From positions 62,001-126,000 of the forward strand of contig NZ_JAGUCN010000014.1 in the NCBI RefSeq assembly GCF_018271975.1: DNA of 64,000 bases. The letters run 5' to 3'. Position 1 is the first letter of the stretch; the number at the start of each line of letters is the position of its first letter. Source of the DNA: Carboxylicivirga mesophila. GTDB lineage: Bacteria > Bacteroidota > Bacteroidia > Bacteroidales > Marinilabiliaceae. Positions 34,894 through 43,880 of this stretch are shown piece by piece. The notes under the pieces were generated by a model that had not been told where the DNA came from, ran no database searches, and saw only the letters and a list, made by a program, of their open reading frames with translations. Made by a program: the position numbers and the translations under genes.

Positions 34894-36900
34894 ATGAATA
34901 ATGTATTGCCCGACAACTTTGATACCGATAATACGGAGTTTCAAGATGCCCTGAAGCTGATACAGCACACGAATTCGTCGGTGTTTTTAACCGGGCGGGC
35001 CGGAACCGGTAAATCAACATTTCTAAGATACATCTGCCAGCACACACATAAAAAATTTGTGGTGGTGGCACCTACCGGCATTGCGGCTATAAACGCAGGT
35101 GGTGTGACTATTCACTCCTTTTTTAAAGTACCCTTCCGACCTATTCTGCCCGATGACCCGGATTTATCGACACAAAAAGGCCGTATTTTCGACTTTTTAA
35201 AATACCGCAAATCGCACACACAGATCATTAAAGAACTGGATCTGCTTATTATTGACGAGGTATCAATGGTGCGGGGCGATGTGCTGGATTTTATTGATAG
35301 AGTATTGAGGGTGTTTACCAAAAACATGAACCAGCCTTTTGGCGGTAAGCAGCTGCTGATGGTGGGCGATGTATTTCAGCTCGAACCGGTTGTTAAGCGG
35401 GATGACTGGCAGATTTTGCGCCGGTTTTATCCATCCCCCTATTTCTTTTCGGCTCGTGTATTTAAACAAATCCCACTGGTACAGATAGAGCTGAAGAAAG
35501 TATACCGACAAAATGATGACACCTTTGTTAATCTCCTTGATCGGATCCGGCTAAAGCAGGCTGGCAATAAAGACATTGCTGCCATCAACGAACGTTTTAA
35601 CCCGGGGTTTCAGAGCCCAATTGATGAGTTCTTTATTACCCTGGCAACTCGTCGGGATACGGTGGATTACATCAACGACAGTAAACTGGAGCAACTCGAA
35701 GGTGAAGAGCACACATTTACCGGGCGTATATCCGGTGAGTTCCCCGAATCGGGCTTGCCCACTTTAAAAGAATTGGTACTAAAAGGAAATGCCCAGGTGA
35801 TGTTTGTTAAAAATGACATGGAAAAACGGTGGTACAATGGCAGCCTGGGACGCGTTGAAGAGATTGATGAACACGGCATATACGTACGTCTTCAAAATGA
35901 GGAGATCCACCTGGTGGAGAAAGAAGTCTGGCGTAATATCCGCTATAAATATGATGAAAAAAACAACCGCATCATTGAAGAAGAACTAGGCTCTTTTACC
36001 CAATACCCGTTGAAACTGGCATGGGCCATCACCGTCCATAAAAGTCAGGGGCTAACCTTCGATAAAGTGATGCTCGACTTCTCTGGCGGAGCTTTTGCCG
36101 GTGGTCAGCTATATGTAGCTCTTTCACGTTGCGTTTCGCTGGATGGTATTGTGCTTAAAACCAAAATCTCGCCTCGCGATGTTATTGTCAACAAAGAGGT
36201 AGTTGCCTTTTCCAGGGCTGCCAATAATAAAGTACTCATTGAGAAGGAGCTGAACAAAGCCGAAGCACAGGATTTATACAAAAATGCGCAACTGCACTTC
36301 GATGCAGGTAACTTTAACGATGCTGTGCACTCATTTGCATTGGCTAACGAGAAGCAAGAAGCCCTTTCGGTGGAATCGGTCCAGAGAATGATTGCCATTA
36401 AGCTATCGAAAATAACTCAACTTGCAAACGAAGTAAAAGAGTTGAACGCCGCCATAAAACGCCAGCAGAAGAATGTGGAAGAATTTGCCCGCGAATATTA
36501 CCTGATGGCAAATGAATGTCTGCTCAAATTCAAGGATAAACCATCGGCCATGGGCAACCTCAACAAAGCACTTCAACTGAAGCCACAGTTTTTTGATGCA
36601 TTGGTCAAAAGAGCTGGCTTACATGTGGAGATGGGTGATTTAGAGGGAGCAGACAAAGACTACTCACATGCCGATAAACTCAAGTCAAAATCTTATAAGG
36701 TAAAATACAACCGGGGGCGCACACGCCTTGAACTTAAAAAGTATGAACAGGCTTACAATGACCTGCTACAGGCCACCCGCATTAAAAAAGATAATGCCGA
36801 AGCCTACTTTTATTTGGGAGTAGCCTGTGAAAAAATGGGTGATATGCAAAAGGCTGCCGAATACAAAAACATAGCTGAGCATCTTGGCTTTGACGAGTAG
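34894..36900 (+). CDS. Pif1-like DNA helicase with C-terminal TPR repeats
   Basis: This 668-residue protein has an SF1 helicase core: Walker A GRAGTGKST (residues 34-42), APTGIAAINAGG, Walker B IIDEVSMVRGD, GDVFQLEPV, and C-terminal VHKSQGLTFDKV and YVALSRC. This is a Pif1/RecD-type arrangement. The last ~200 residues are a coiled helix region and about four TPRs (AMGNLNKALQLKPQFFDALV, AYFYLGVACEKMGDM). Pif1 helicases unwind 5'-3' DNA, G-quadruplexes and RNA-DNA hybrids. It directly abuts the preceding TPR gene with no gap. Confidence 0.88.
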   Translation: MNNVLPDNFDTDNTEFQDALKLIQHTNSSVFLTGRAGTGKSTFLRYICQHTHKKFVVVAPTGIAAINAGGVTIHSFFKVPFRPILPDDPDLSTQKGRIFDFLKYRKSHTQIIKELDLLIIDEVSMVRGDVLDFIDRVLRVFTKNMNQPFGGKQLLMVGDVFQLEPVVKRDDWQILRRFYPSPYFFSARVFKQIPLVQIELKKVYRQNDDTFVNLLDRIRLKQAGNKDIAAINERFNPGFQSPIDEFFITLATRRDTVDYINDSKLEQLEGEEHTFTGRISGEFPESGLPTLKELVLKGNAQVMFVKNDMEKRWYNGSLGRVEEIDEHGIYVRLQNEEIHLVEKEVWRNIRYKYDEKNNRIIEEELGSFTQYPLKLAWAITVHKSQGLTFDKVMLDFSGGAFAGGQLYVALSRCVSLDGIVLKTKISPRDVIVNKEVVAFSRAANNKVLIEKELNKAEAQDLYKNAQLHFDAGNFNDAVHSFALANEKQEALSVESVQRMIAIKLSKITQLANEVKELNAAIKRQQKNVEEFAREYYLMANECLLKFKDKPSAMGNLNKALQLKPQFFDALVKRAGLHVEMGDLEGADKDYSHADKLKSKSYKVKYNRGRTRLELKKYEQAYNDLLQATRIKKDNAEAYFYLGVACEKMGDMQKAAEYKNIAEHLGFDE

Positions 36901-36968
36901 CTCATTTATCCATAGTATATACTCAATACAGACAAAAACACATCAACGACTTAACAAATAGGCGATTG

Positions 36969-37604
36969 TTACTCCTTTTCGCTTAACGAGATATGCGGCA
37001 TGGTAATATTGTATTTAACCGCCCACAATCGTATCCCAATAATGCTTAATACAGTTACACTCTCACAAATCACTTCAGGCACATGCAAATAGTAGATTAT
37101 CAGGAAAATAATGGCACCTGTAATACAGGCTGTGGCATATATTTCCTTGTGAAAGATGAGGGGTACTTCATTGGTTAAAGTATCGCGGATAATACCTCCC
37201 ACCACAGCCGATGAAAGCCCCATTATAACAGCAATAGGTGCCGAAATACCAAATGCCAAAGCTTTCTCGAGGCCTAATACCGTGAATACACCAATACCGA
37301 TGGTATCAAACAGAAACAAGGTATTACGTAGCCTGATTACATGCTTTTTAAACAGGATGGTGATTAATATACCGGCCAGTATGACAAAGAAATAATTATT
37401 GGATTGAATCCATGAAACAGGCAAATTCCCCAACATTATATCCCTGACTGTACCTCCACCGATGGCGGTTACAAAACCAATAAATATAGCTCCAAAAATA
37501 TCCAGGCGCTTTTGAGCAGCTGTAAGCGTTCCACTAATGGCAAACACCATCGTGCCAATGTAGTCGAACAAAAGCAATAAATCGAATGACTGTACCATGG
37601 CCAT
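36969..37604 (-). CDS. TRIC cation channel family protein (YicG/UPF0126)
   Basis: This 211-residue protein has seven membrane helices in two duplicated halves, each with the TRIC-type motif (GFVTAIGGGTVRDIMLG and GLSSAVVGGIIRDTL). Bacterial TRIC proteins conduct monovalent cations. Its ATG overlaps the stop of the HAD gene by one base (TAATG), so they are co-translated. Confidence 0.9.
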   Translation of the reverse strand: MAMVQSFDLLLLFDYIGTMVFAISGTLTAAQKRLDIFGAIFIGFVTAIGGGTVRDIMLGNLPVSWIQSNNYFFVILAGILITILFKKHVIRLRNTLFLFDTIGIGVFTVLGLEKALAFGISAPIAVIMGLSSAVVGGIIRDTLTNEVPLIFHKEIYATACITGAIIFLIIYYLHVPEVICESVTVLSIIGIRLWAVKYNITMPHISLSEKE

Positions 37605-38209
37605 TAACGATAATAAGGTTTAACATCAATTACATGCATACCTGCTGCCACAGCCGCATCCATGCCTAAATGACCATCTTCAAATACCATACACTCAGCA
37701 GGGTTAACTTTAATGGCTTCGGCAGCTTTTAAAAAAGTATCAGGATGTGGCTTGTAATTATCCACATCATCTGATGTTATAACTGCTTCAAAGTGATTAA
37801 TAATTCCACTATTGCTCAGTAAACGCATGGCTCGCTCGCGGCTGGCACCGGTACCAACAGCCATGGGAAGTAAGCCTTCATATCGTTTGACCACATCATA
37901 TACCGCTTCAACAATTTCCACATTGTGTAAATTCTGTTCAACCAGGTTCTCTTTATTTTGCACCAACTCCTCGGGGGCAATGTCCATGCCAAAGGTGTCA
38001 ATCAAATCTTTGCCTAATTCCACCACCGGTCGCCCTGTCAATCCAATAAAGTACTCATATTCAAAATCAACCCCAAATGGCTGACAAGCCGCCAACCACG
38101 CTTTATAATGAATTGGTGTACTGTTTAAGAGGGTACCGTCCATATCAAAAATCAACCCTTTAATATGTTGCGGTATAACTATTTGATTTAATGCTTTATT
38201 ATCACTCAT
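37604..38209 (-). CDS. HAD-family phosphatase, beta-phosphoglucomutase-like
   Basis: This 201-residue protein has the HAD nucleophile motif LIFDMDGTLLNSTPIH, a cap domain, VITSDDVDNYKPHPD (motif III Lys) and VFEDGHLGMDAAVAAGM (motif IV). The DxDGT start and small alpha cap match the beta-phosphoglucomutase/YqaB group, which handle sugar phosphates. Substrate unproven. Confidence 0.9.
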   Translation of the reverse strand: MSDNKALNQIVIPQHIKGLIFDMDGTLLNSTPIHYKAWLAACQPFGVDFEYEYFIGLTGRPVVELGKDLIDTFGMDIAPEELVQNKENLVEQNLHNVEIVEAVYDVVKRYEGLLPMAVGTGASRERAMRLLSNSGIINHFEAVITSDDVDNYKPHPDTFLKAAEAIKVNPAECMVFEDGHLGMDAAVAAGMHVIDVKPYYR

Positions 38210-38282
38210 GGCTTGTTTTGCTTAGTGGCGCGAAAATAAACATTATGAATGTAAAAATACATTTCGAAACGCTAACATTTTC

Positions 38283-38290
38283 TAACTTTG
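38283..38290 (+). promoter_or_regulatory. -7 promoter box for the mechanosensitive channel gene
   Basis: TAACTTTG matches TAnnTTTG, 65 bp before the mscS-like ATG, in the divergent gap with the HAD gene. Confidence 0.55.
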
Positions 38291-38355
38291 GCAGAACATT
38301 AGCAGAGCTAAAATGTTTAACCAGCGACTTTAATAGTAAACTTAACTTATAGATT

Positions 38356-39183
38356 ATGGAAGAATTAGGGATTAATGGATTTGACTGGAAACCCATTTAT
38401 GACTGGGTAATAGCCAATGGTATCAGGCTTCTGGCCGCTATTCTGATTGCCGTCATCGGCCTTTGGATCATCAATAAAATTGTCAAAGGTTTTAAAAAGC
38501 TACTGGCCGCCAGGGGTGTAGATGAAACACTTGTTCCATTTATCATTAGCCTTACATCAGTGACCTTAAAGGTACTGCTGTTCATCAGCGTCATTAGCTA
38601 CCTGGGTATTCAAATGACCTCATTTATAGCCATATTGGGTGCAGCAGGTTTGGCAGTAGGTATGGCACTATCGGGCACCTTGCAAAATTTTGCCGGAGGC
38701 GTCATCCTCCTTATTCTTAAGCCTTTTAAAGTGGGCGACTTTATTGAGGCACAAGGCCATACTGGACTTGTTAAGGAAATACAGATATTCAACACCATCC
38801 TTACAACACCTGACAACAAAGTGGTGATCATACCAAACGGAGGCTTATCAACCGGGGCCATGACTAACTATTCTAAAGAAGAAACCCGCCGTGTGGATTT
38901 TGTATTTGGCATTGGCTATGATGATGACATTGATAAAGCTCGCAATATCATTATTGAGGTAGCCAGCAAACAAGAGTTGATAATGAAAGATCCTGCCATA
39001 TTTGTTGGTGTGCTGGAACATGGTGATAGCTCTATTAATCTGGTGACACGCGTTTGGTCCAAAACAAGCGACTACTGGACAGTCTATTTCTACATGATGG
39101 AATTTGTAAAGAAAGAGTTTGACAAACAAGGCATCAGCATCCCATTCCCGCAAAGAGATGTGCACTTGTTCAACGAAAAATAA
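38356..39183 (+). CDS. mscS: Small-conductance mechanosensitive channel (MscS)
   Basis: This 275-residue protein has three membrane helices. The pore helix carries the Ala/Gly pattern GAAGLAVGMALSGTLQNFAGG, shown here in part as GLAVGMALSGTLQNFAGG. It is followed by the beta domain with PFKVGDFIEAQGHTG and VVIIPNGGL. MscS releases solutes on hypo-osmotic shock. Length and layout are typical. Confidence 0.94.
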   Translation: MEELGINGFDWKPIYDWVIANGIRLLAAILIAVIGLWIINKIVKGFKKLLAARGVDETLVPFIISLTSVTLKVLLFISVISYLGIQMTSFIAILGAAGLAVGMALSGTLQNFAGGVILLILKPFKVGDFIEAQGHTGLVKEIQIFNTILTTPDNKVVIIPNGGLSTGAMTNYSKEETRRVDFVFGIGYDDDIDKARNIIIEVASKQELIMKDPAIFVGVLEHGDSSINLVTRVWSKTSDYWTVYFYMMEFVKKEFDKQGISIPFPQRDVHLFNEK

Positions 39184-39197
39184 TTATTAACCCATAC

Positions 39198-39223
39198 AAA
39201 GCTCTGTTAACCGGCAGAGCTTT
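39198..39223 (+). terminator. Terminator after mscS
   Basis: AAAGCTCTG and CAGAGCTTT form a perfect 9-bp stem with an 8-nt loop. The T-run after it is short, so efficiency is uncertain. Confidence 0.65.
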
Positions 39224-39241
39224 CTACTTATTAATCAATTT

Positions 39242-40129
39242 ATGAAGAAAGCATTAGGCATTAGCCTGTTATTTATGGCGCTAACGGCCGTTGGTCAAAC
39301 CGCTGAAAACGACACCATCAAACACTGGAAAATAGGTGGCACACCCTCATTTACCTTCAACCAGGTTTCGTTAACCAACTGGGCAGCCGGTGGTAAAAAC
39401 TCGGTTGCAGGTACTTTTTTACTCAACTCGTATTTTAATTACAGCAAAAACAAAATCAAGTGGGATAATACCATTGACATGGGCTACGGTTTAACCAAGC
39501 AAGGTACCGATAACATGGTTAAAACAGAGGATAAACTCTACCTGACATCTAAACTGGGCTACCAGGCCGATGGCAGTAAGTGGTATTACACGGCTTTAAT
39601 GGATTTCAAAACGCAATTTGATGTGGGTTACAGCGATCCGCCGGAGAATACCACCAAACTATCGGAATTTATGGCTCCTGCTTACCTCAACTTATCGCTG
39701 GGTATGGATTACAAGCCCAATGATAATTTCTCGGTGTACCTATCGCCACTAACCAGTAAGATGACGGTTGTACTGGACGACTCGTTATCCAACGCCGGTG
39801 CTTTTGGTGTGAAGGAAGGTGAAAATTTGCGCAGTGAATTTGGTGCATCAGCTAAATTGCTGGCCAAAAAAGCCAACATTGTGAAAAACGTGGATGTGAG
39901 CACCCGTTTGGATTTATTCTCCAATCTGAAACGACCACAAAACATTGACGTAGACTGGGAGCTGGCTTTTAACATGAAGGTTAATTCATTTTTAAGTGCT
40001 GTAGCTACCTTCAACCTCATCTACGATGATGATATTAAGTATGTAAATGCTGCCAAAGAAGAAGAGGGACCGCGCGTGCAGTTCAAACAACTCTTTGGTT
40101 TTGGTATAAGTTATAAGTTCGGACAATAG
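39242..40129 (+). CDS. DUF3078 outer-membrane beta-barrel protein
   Basis: This 295-residue protein has a signal peptide (cut near VGQTA) and beta strands with the DUF3078 hallmark NQVSLTNWAAGGKNSVAG and WDNTIDMGYGLTKQG. It ends in GFGISYKFGQ. The family is found in Bacteroidota outer membranes; function unknown. Confidence 0.9.
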   Translation: MKKALGISLLFMALTAVGQTAENDTIKHWKIGGTPSFTFNQVSLTNWAAGGKNSVAGTFLLNSYFNYSKNKIKWDNTIDMGYGLTKQGTDNMVKTEDKLYLTSKLGYQADGSKWYYTALMDFKTQFDVGYSDPPENTTKLSEFMAPAYLNLSLGMDYKPNDNFSVYLSPLTSKMTVVLDDSLSNAGAFGVKEGENLRSEFGASAKLLAKKANIVKNVDVSTRLDLFSNLKRPQNIDVDWELAFNMKVNSFLSAVATFNLIYDDDIKYVNAAKEEEGPRVQFKQLFGFGISYKFGQ

Positions 40130-40147
40130 GCCTGACTAATCGGAGAG

Positions 40148-40181
40148 AAGCCTTGGTTAGATTGCTAATCAAGGCTTTTTT
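40148..40181. terminator. Bidirectional terminator between DUF3078 and DUF3820 genes
   Basis: AAGCCTTGGTTAG and CTAATCAAGGCTT form a 13-bp stem around ATTG with one G-T wobble, with TTTTTT on the plus strand. The two genes converge here. Confidence 0.88.
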
Positions 40182-40389
40182 ATTTCCTTAAGGGCTTTAG
40201 CAGGTATTCCAATCCGTTAAGCTTAATCTCATAGAGGGTGTGCAACAACATGCCCAGCTTTCCTTCGGGAAAGCCCTTGCTATGGTACCAAACCAGGTAC
40301 GGTTCGGGTAAATCGCATAATATCCAACCTTTATATTTACCATATGGCATGCGCATGGTAGTTAACAGCAGCAGTAATTTTGAATCCAT
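40180..40389 (-). CDS. DUF3820-family small protein
   Basis: This 69-residue protein contains the DUF3820 pattern MPYGKYKGWILCDLPEPYL, then VWYHSKGFPEGKLG. The family has been linked to nucleic-acid-related exonuclease domains but lacks a defined function here. It is a stand-alone gene with a TACTTTCG promoter-like box upstream. Confidence 0.83.
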   Translation of the reverse strand: MDSKLLLLLTTMRMPYGKYKGWILCDLPEPYLVWYHSKGFPEGKLGMLLHTLYEIKLNGLEYLLKPLRK

Positions 40390-40567
40390 CTTAGAGGTTT
40401 ATAGCTGCGAAAGTACATTTTTCAGATGATTCTATTCCATCAAATGGCAATTTAAGCGCTTTTCAATTACTTGAGTTGTACAGTAAAATATTAAACATTA
40501 ACTTTTCTACTTTTTAAAACAACTAAATTAAATCTACACCCACTAATGGGGTCTAAACAAAAACTAA

Positions 40568-42991
40568 ATGCAAATGAAACACCTATTGTTACTTTTAACC
40601 GGCATACTGCTGTGTGGCCTGACAGTAAGCGCACAAATCGACCTGACTTACCAGGAACCTTCTGAAGAAATTCTGCAACTGGCGGATGTACCCCTACCTC
40701 CCGGCACTTCCATAAACGACGATGGCTCAGTCATTGTTCTTTTCTATCGCAATCAATACAAAAGCATCGGTGAATTATCGGAGCAGGAAATAAAACTGGC
40801 AGGCATCCGCACCAATCCTGTGACCAACATTTCATCACGCACCAGGTTTTCCAACACTGTTAAGCTGCAGAAAAAGAAAGAAGGCATTTTGGAAGTAAAA
40901 GGCATGCCTCAAAATGCCCGGTTAGCTAATTTCTCCTGGTCGCCTGATCAAAGCAAAATGGCATTTACAAACACAGTAAGCAATGGTACCGAGCTATGGT
41001 ACATTGATATTGCCACCAGCACGGCACATAAACTCACCGAAGCGAACCTGAACGGCAACCTGGGTATGCCTTTCATCTGGATGAAAGATAACAGTGCTCT
41101 GATTGTAAAAACAATACCTGCCAACAGAGGTCAGCTGGTTGATAAAGGAACTGCCATTCCACAAGGTCCTGTTGTATCAGTTAATGAAGGCCAAAAAGCT
41201 CAGAACCGTACTTATCAGGACCTACTGAAAGATAAGCTGGATGAGGAGAACTTTATCAAACTGGCAGAATCGGACCTTAAAAAAGTGAGCCTCAACGGCC
41301 AACAGGCTGACTGGGCCCCAAAGGCCATTTATCGCAGCATCAATTTCTCACCGGACGGCAACTATGCCATTATATCTATCATTAAGCAACCTTTTTCATA
41401 CATAGTACCTTATCGCCGGTTTCCAACCGACTATGTTTTAGCCAGTAAGGATGGCAAAAAGCTCCAAACCATTGAAAAGGTACCACTCATTGAAGAACTA
41501 CCCAAAGGTTTTATGGCCGAACGGACTGGTAAACGTAGCATCACCTGGCGCAATGACAAACCTGCCACCATGGTTTGGACGGAAGTATTAGATAAAGGAG
41601 ATCCGGAAGTAGAGGCTGAATACCGCGATGAGGTATTTGAATGGCCGGCTCCTTTTACCGAGGAACCAACTTCATTATTAAAAACCATTAATCGCTTTGC
41701 CGGTATCACGTGGGGAAGCGATAATGTAGCCATGGCCTACGACTACTGGTGGAATACACGCAATACAAAAACTTACCTGTTTAATCCATCTGATGCCAGC
41801 AAGCAGCCAGCAGTGCTTTACGATCGTAACTATCAGGATCGCTATAATGACCCAGGTGACTTTATTACTGAGCGTAATGAATACAACCGCGAAATATTGG
41901 TGATGGATAAGGGTAATGTTTACCTCGAAGGCGATGGCTTTTCGAAAGAAGGTCAGAATCCTTTCATTGATATGATGAACCTGAACACTAAAAAAACCAC
42001 TCGTTTGTACCAGGCTGAAAACAAGGACAAGCTGGAAACCATCTCGAAGATTATTAATATTCGAAAAGGCGAAATCATAACACGTGTTCAATCGCCTACA
42101 GACTACCCAAATTATTATGCCCGCAATATTAAATCGCGTAAGGCACCACGCCCGGTAACGCAATTCGAGAACCCGTTTAAAAGCCTGGAAGGCGTGCACA
42201 AGGAGTTAGTAAAATATACACGTGAAGATGGTTTACCACTTTCGGGCACCTTATACCTACCCGCTGGTTATGACATGAGCAACAAAGAGCGTCTGCCACT
42301 CATCATGTGGGCCTACCCAACTGAATATAAAGACAAACAAAGTGCCGGTCAGGTTACAACCTCAGCCAATGAATTTATCTATCCCTGGTATGGTTCGCCA
42401 GTATTTTGGGTGATGAAAGGCTATGCCGTGCTGGATGATGCCTCCTTCCCTATTGTTGGTGAAGGTGAAGAAGAGCCTAATGACACCTTCATTCCGCAAT
42501 TGGTAGCCAATGCCAAAGCCGCCATCGATTACCTGGATGAACAAGGCTATATCGACCGCGAGCGAGTAGCTGTGGGTGGCCATTCGTATGGCGCTTTTAT
42601 GACAGCCAACCTGCTAACTCATTCAGATCTGTTTGCGGCAGGCATAGCACGCAGCGGCGCCTACAACCGCACGCTTACGCCTTTTGGTTTTCAGAGTGAA
42701 GAACGCAACTATTGGGAGGCTCCAGATATTTACAACACCATGTCACCATTTATGAATGCCAGCAAAATGAAGCATCCACTCCTATTGATTCATGGTGTGG
42801 AAGACAATAACTCTGGCACCTACACCATGCAAAGTGAACGTTATTTTAATGCGCTTAAAGGCTTGGGAGCCACCGTTCGTTTAGTGCTGCTGCCATCCGA
42901 AAGCCATGGCTATCGTGCCCGCGAATCGGTATTACACATGTTATGGGAGCAAGATCAATGGCTTGAAAAGTATGTAAAAAACAAACAATAG
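40568..42991 (+). CDS. S9-family serine peptidase, glutamyl-endopeptidase-like (S9D)
   Basis: This 807-residue protein has a signal peptide (cut near VSAQ), a beta-propeller (about residues 30-540) and an alpha/beta-hydrolase domain. The latter has WAYPTEYKDKQSAGQV, which resembles the S9D glutamyl endopeptidases. The nucleophile is in GGHSYGAFM, the Asp in HGVEDNNSG and the His in ESHGYR, so the triad is complete. It should cut short peptides in the periplasm, perhaps after Glu. An ATG at 40574 is an alternative start. A strong terminator follows. Confidence 0.9.
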   Translation: MQMKHLLLLLTGILLCGLTVSAQIDLTYQEPSEEILQLADVPLPPGTSINDDGSVIVLFYRNQYKSIGELSEQEIKLAGIRTNPVTNISSRTRFSNTVKLQKKKEGILEVKGMPQNARLANFSWSPDQSKMAFTNTVSNGTELWYIDIATSTAHKLTEANLNGNLGMPFIWMKDNSALIVKTIPANRGQLVDKGTAIPQGPVVSVNEGQKAQNRTYQDLLKDKLDEENFIKLAESDLKKVSLNGQQADWAPKAIYRSINFSPDGNYAIISIIKQPFSYIVPYRRFPTDYVLASKDGKKLQTIEKVPLIEELPKGFMAERTGKRSITWRNDKPATMVWTEVLDKGDPEVEAEYRDEVFEWPAPFTEEPTSLLKTINRFAGITWGSDNVAMAYDYWWNTRNTKTYLFNPSDASKQPAVLYDRNYQDRYNDPGDFITERNEYNREILVMDKGNVYLEGDGFSKEGQNPFIDMMNLNTKKTTRLYQAENKDKLETISKIINIRKGEIITRVQSPTDYPNYYARNIKSRKAPRPVTQFENPFKSLEGVHKELVKYTREDGLPLSGTLYLPAGYDMSNKERLPLIMWAYPTEYKDKQSAGQVTTSANEFIYPWYGSPVFWVMKGYAVLDDASFPIVGEGEEEPNDTFIPQLVANAKAAIDYLDEQGYIDRERVAVGGHSYGAFMTANLLTHSDLFAAGIARSGAYNRTLTPFGFQSEERNYWEAPDIYNTMSPFMNASKMKHPLLLIHGVEDNNSGTYTMQSERYFNALKGLGATVRLVLLPSESHGYRARESVLHMLWEQDQWLEKYVKNKQ

Positions 42992-42997
42992 ATTATC

Positions 42998-43035
42998 TTA
43001 AGAGCTGCTTTTAATAAAAGTAGCTCTTAATTTTT
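42998..43035 (+). terminator. Terminator after the S9 peptidase
   Basis: TTAAGAGCT and AGCTCTTAA form a perfect outer stem with an inner CTTTT/AAAAG stem, followed by TTTTT. The next gene starts 13 bp later. Confidence 0.85.
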
Positions 43036-43047
43036 AAAACCAGACAT

Positions 43048-43800
43048 ATGCAACTATCGCAGCTTAATCTTCAGGACATAAAGAAGCACCGCTTTGACTT
43101 GGCAATACTGCCCTGGGGTGCCACCGAGGCGCATAACTTTCATTTGCCATATGGTACAGACAACTATCAGAATGGTGTGATTATTAACCAATCGGCACAA
43201 CTGGCCAACGAACAAGGAGCCAAAGTCCTCGTCTTACCCGAAATACCATTTGGAGTTAATACAGGACAGACCGATATCCCTTATGTCATTAACATGCTTC
43301 CCTCAACACAACAAGCCATATTGAAAGATGTGGCCACATCGGTGTTTAAGCAATGTGATAAGCTACTGATTTTTAACGGACATGGAGGCAATGATTTCAA
43401 GACCATGATACGCGAGCTGGGGCTGCAGTTTCCAAGCAAGAAACTGGTAACCTGCAATTGGTTTCAGGCCCTGGATGCAGACAAGTACTTTGCTCATGCC
43501 GGCGACCATGCCGACGAAACTGAAACTAGCTTGATGCAATACCTCTACCCTGAGTTAGTTCGCCCGTTAAGCGAAGCCGGCAATGGCCAAAACAAGCTGT
43601 TTAAGGTGAATGCGCTCAATCAGAAATGGGCATGGGCCGAGCGCGAATGGACTAAAGTGAGTAACGATACAGGTGTGGGTAACCCGTCTAAATCAACCGC
43701 TGAAAAAGGCGAACGTTTTTTCAATGATCTTTGCCAGGTGATTAGCCAGTTTCTGATAGATCTGGCCAAAACATCAGTGGATGATTTTTATGGGTATTAA
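43048..43800 (+). CDS. Creatininase-family metal hydrolase
   Basis: This 250-residue protein has the creatininase metal-site motifs: HNFHLPYGTDNY, FNGHGGNDFKT and DHADETETSLM. Family members hydrolyse cyclic amides or strip formyl and amino groups from various substrates, with two divalent metals. The substrate is not evident. It has only 13 bp between the previous terminator and its start, so it may depend on read-through or a promoter within the preceding gene. Confidence 0.88.
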   Translation: MQLSQLNLQDIKKHRFDLAILPWGATEAHNFHLPYGTDNYQNGVIINQSAQLANEQGAKVLVLPEIPFGVNTGQTDIPYVINMLPSTQQAILKDVATSVFKQCDKLLIFNGHGGNDFKTMIRELGLQFPSKKLVTCNWFQALDADKYFAHAGDHADETETSLMQYLYPELVRPLSEAGNGQNKLFKVNALNQKWAWAEREWTKVSNDTGVGNPSKSTAEKGERFFNDLCQVISQFLIDLAKTSVDDFYGY

Positions 43801-43841
43801 ATCACATACAACTCTTTTGAACGCAATTCAATTGTAAAAGA

Positions 43842-43880
43842 AATAAGCTATCAGCCATCAGCTAATAGCTTATTTTATTA
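43842..43880. terminator. Bidirectional terminator between convergent genes
   Basis: AATAAGCTAT and ATAGCTTATT form a perfect 10-bp stem with a 13-nt loop, followed by TTATTATT. It lies between the creatininase and nucleoid-protein genes. Confidence 0.75.
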
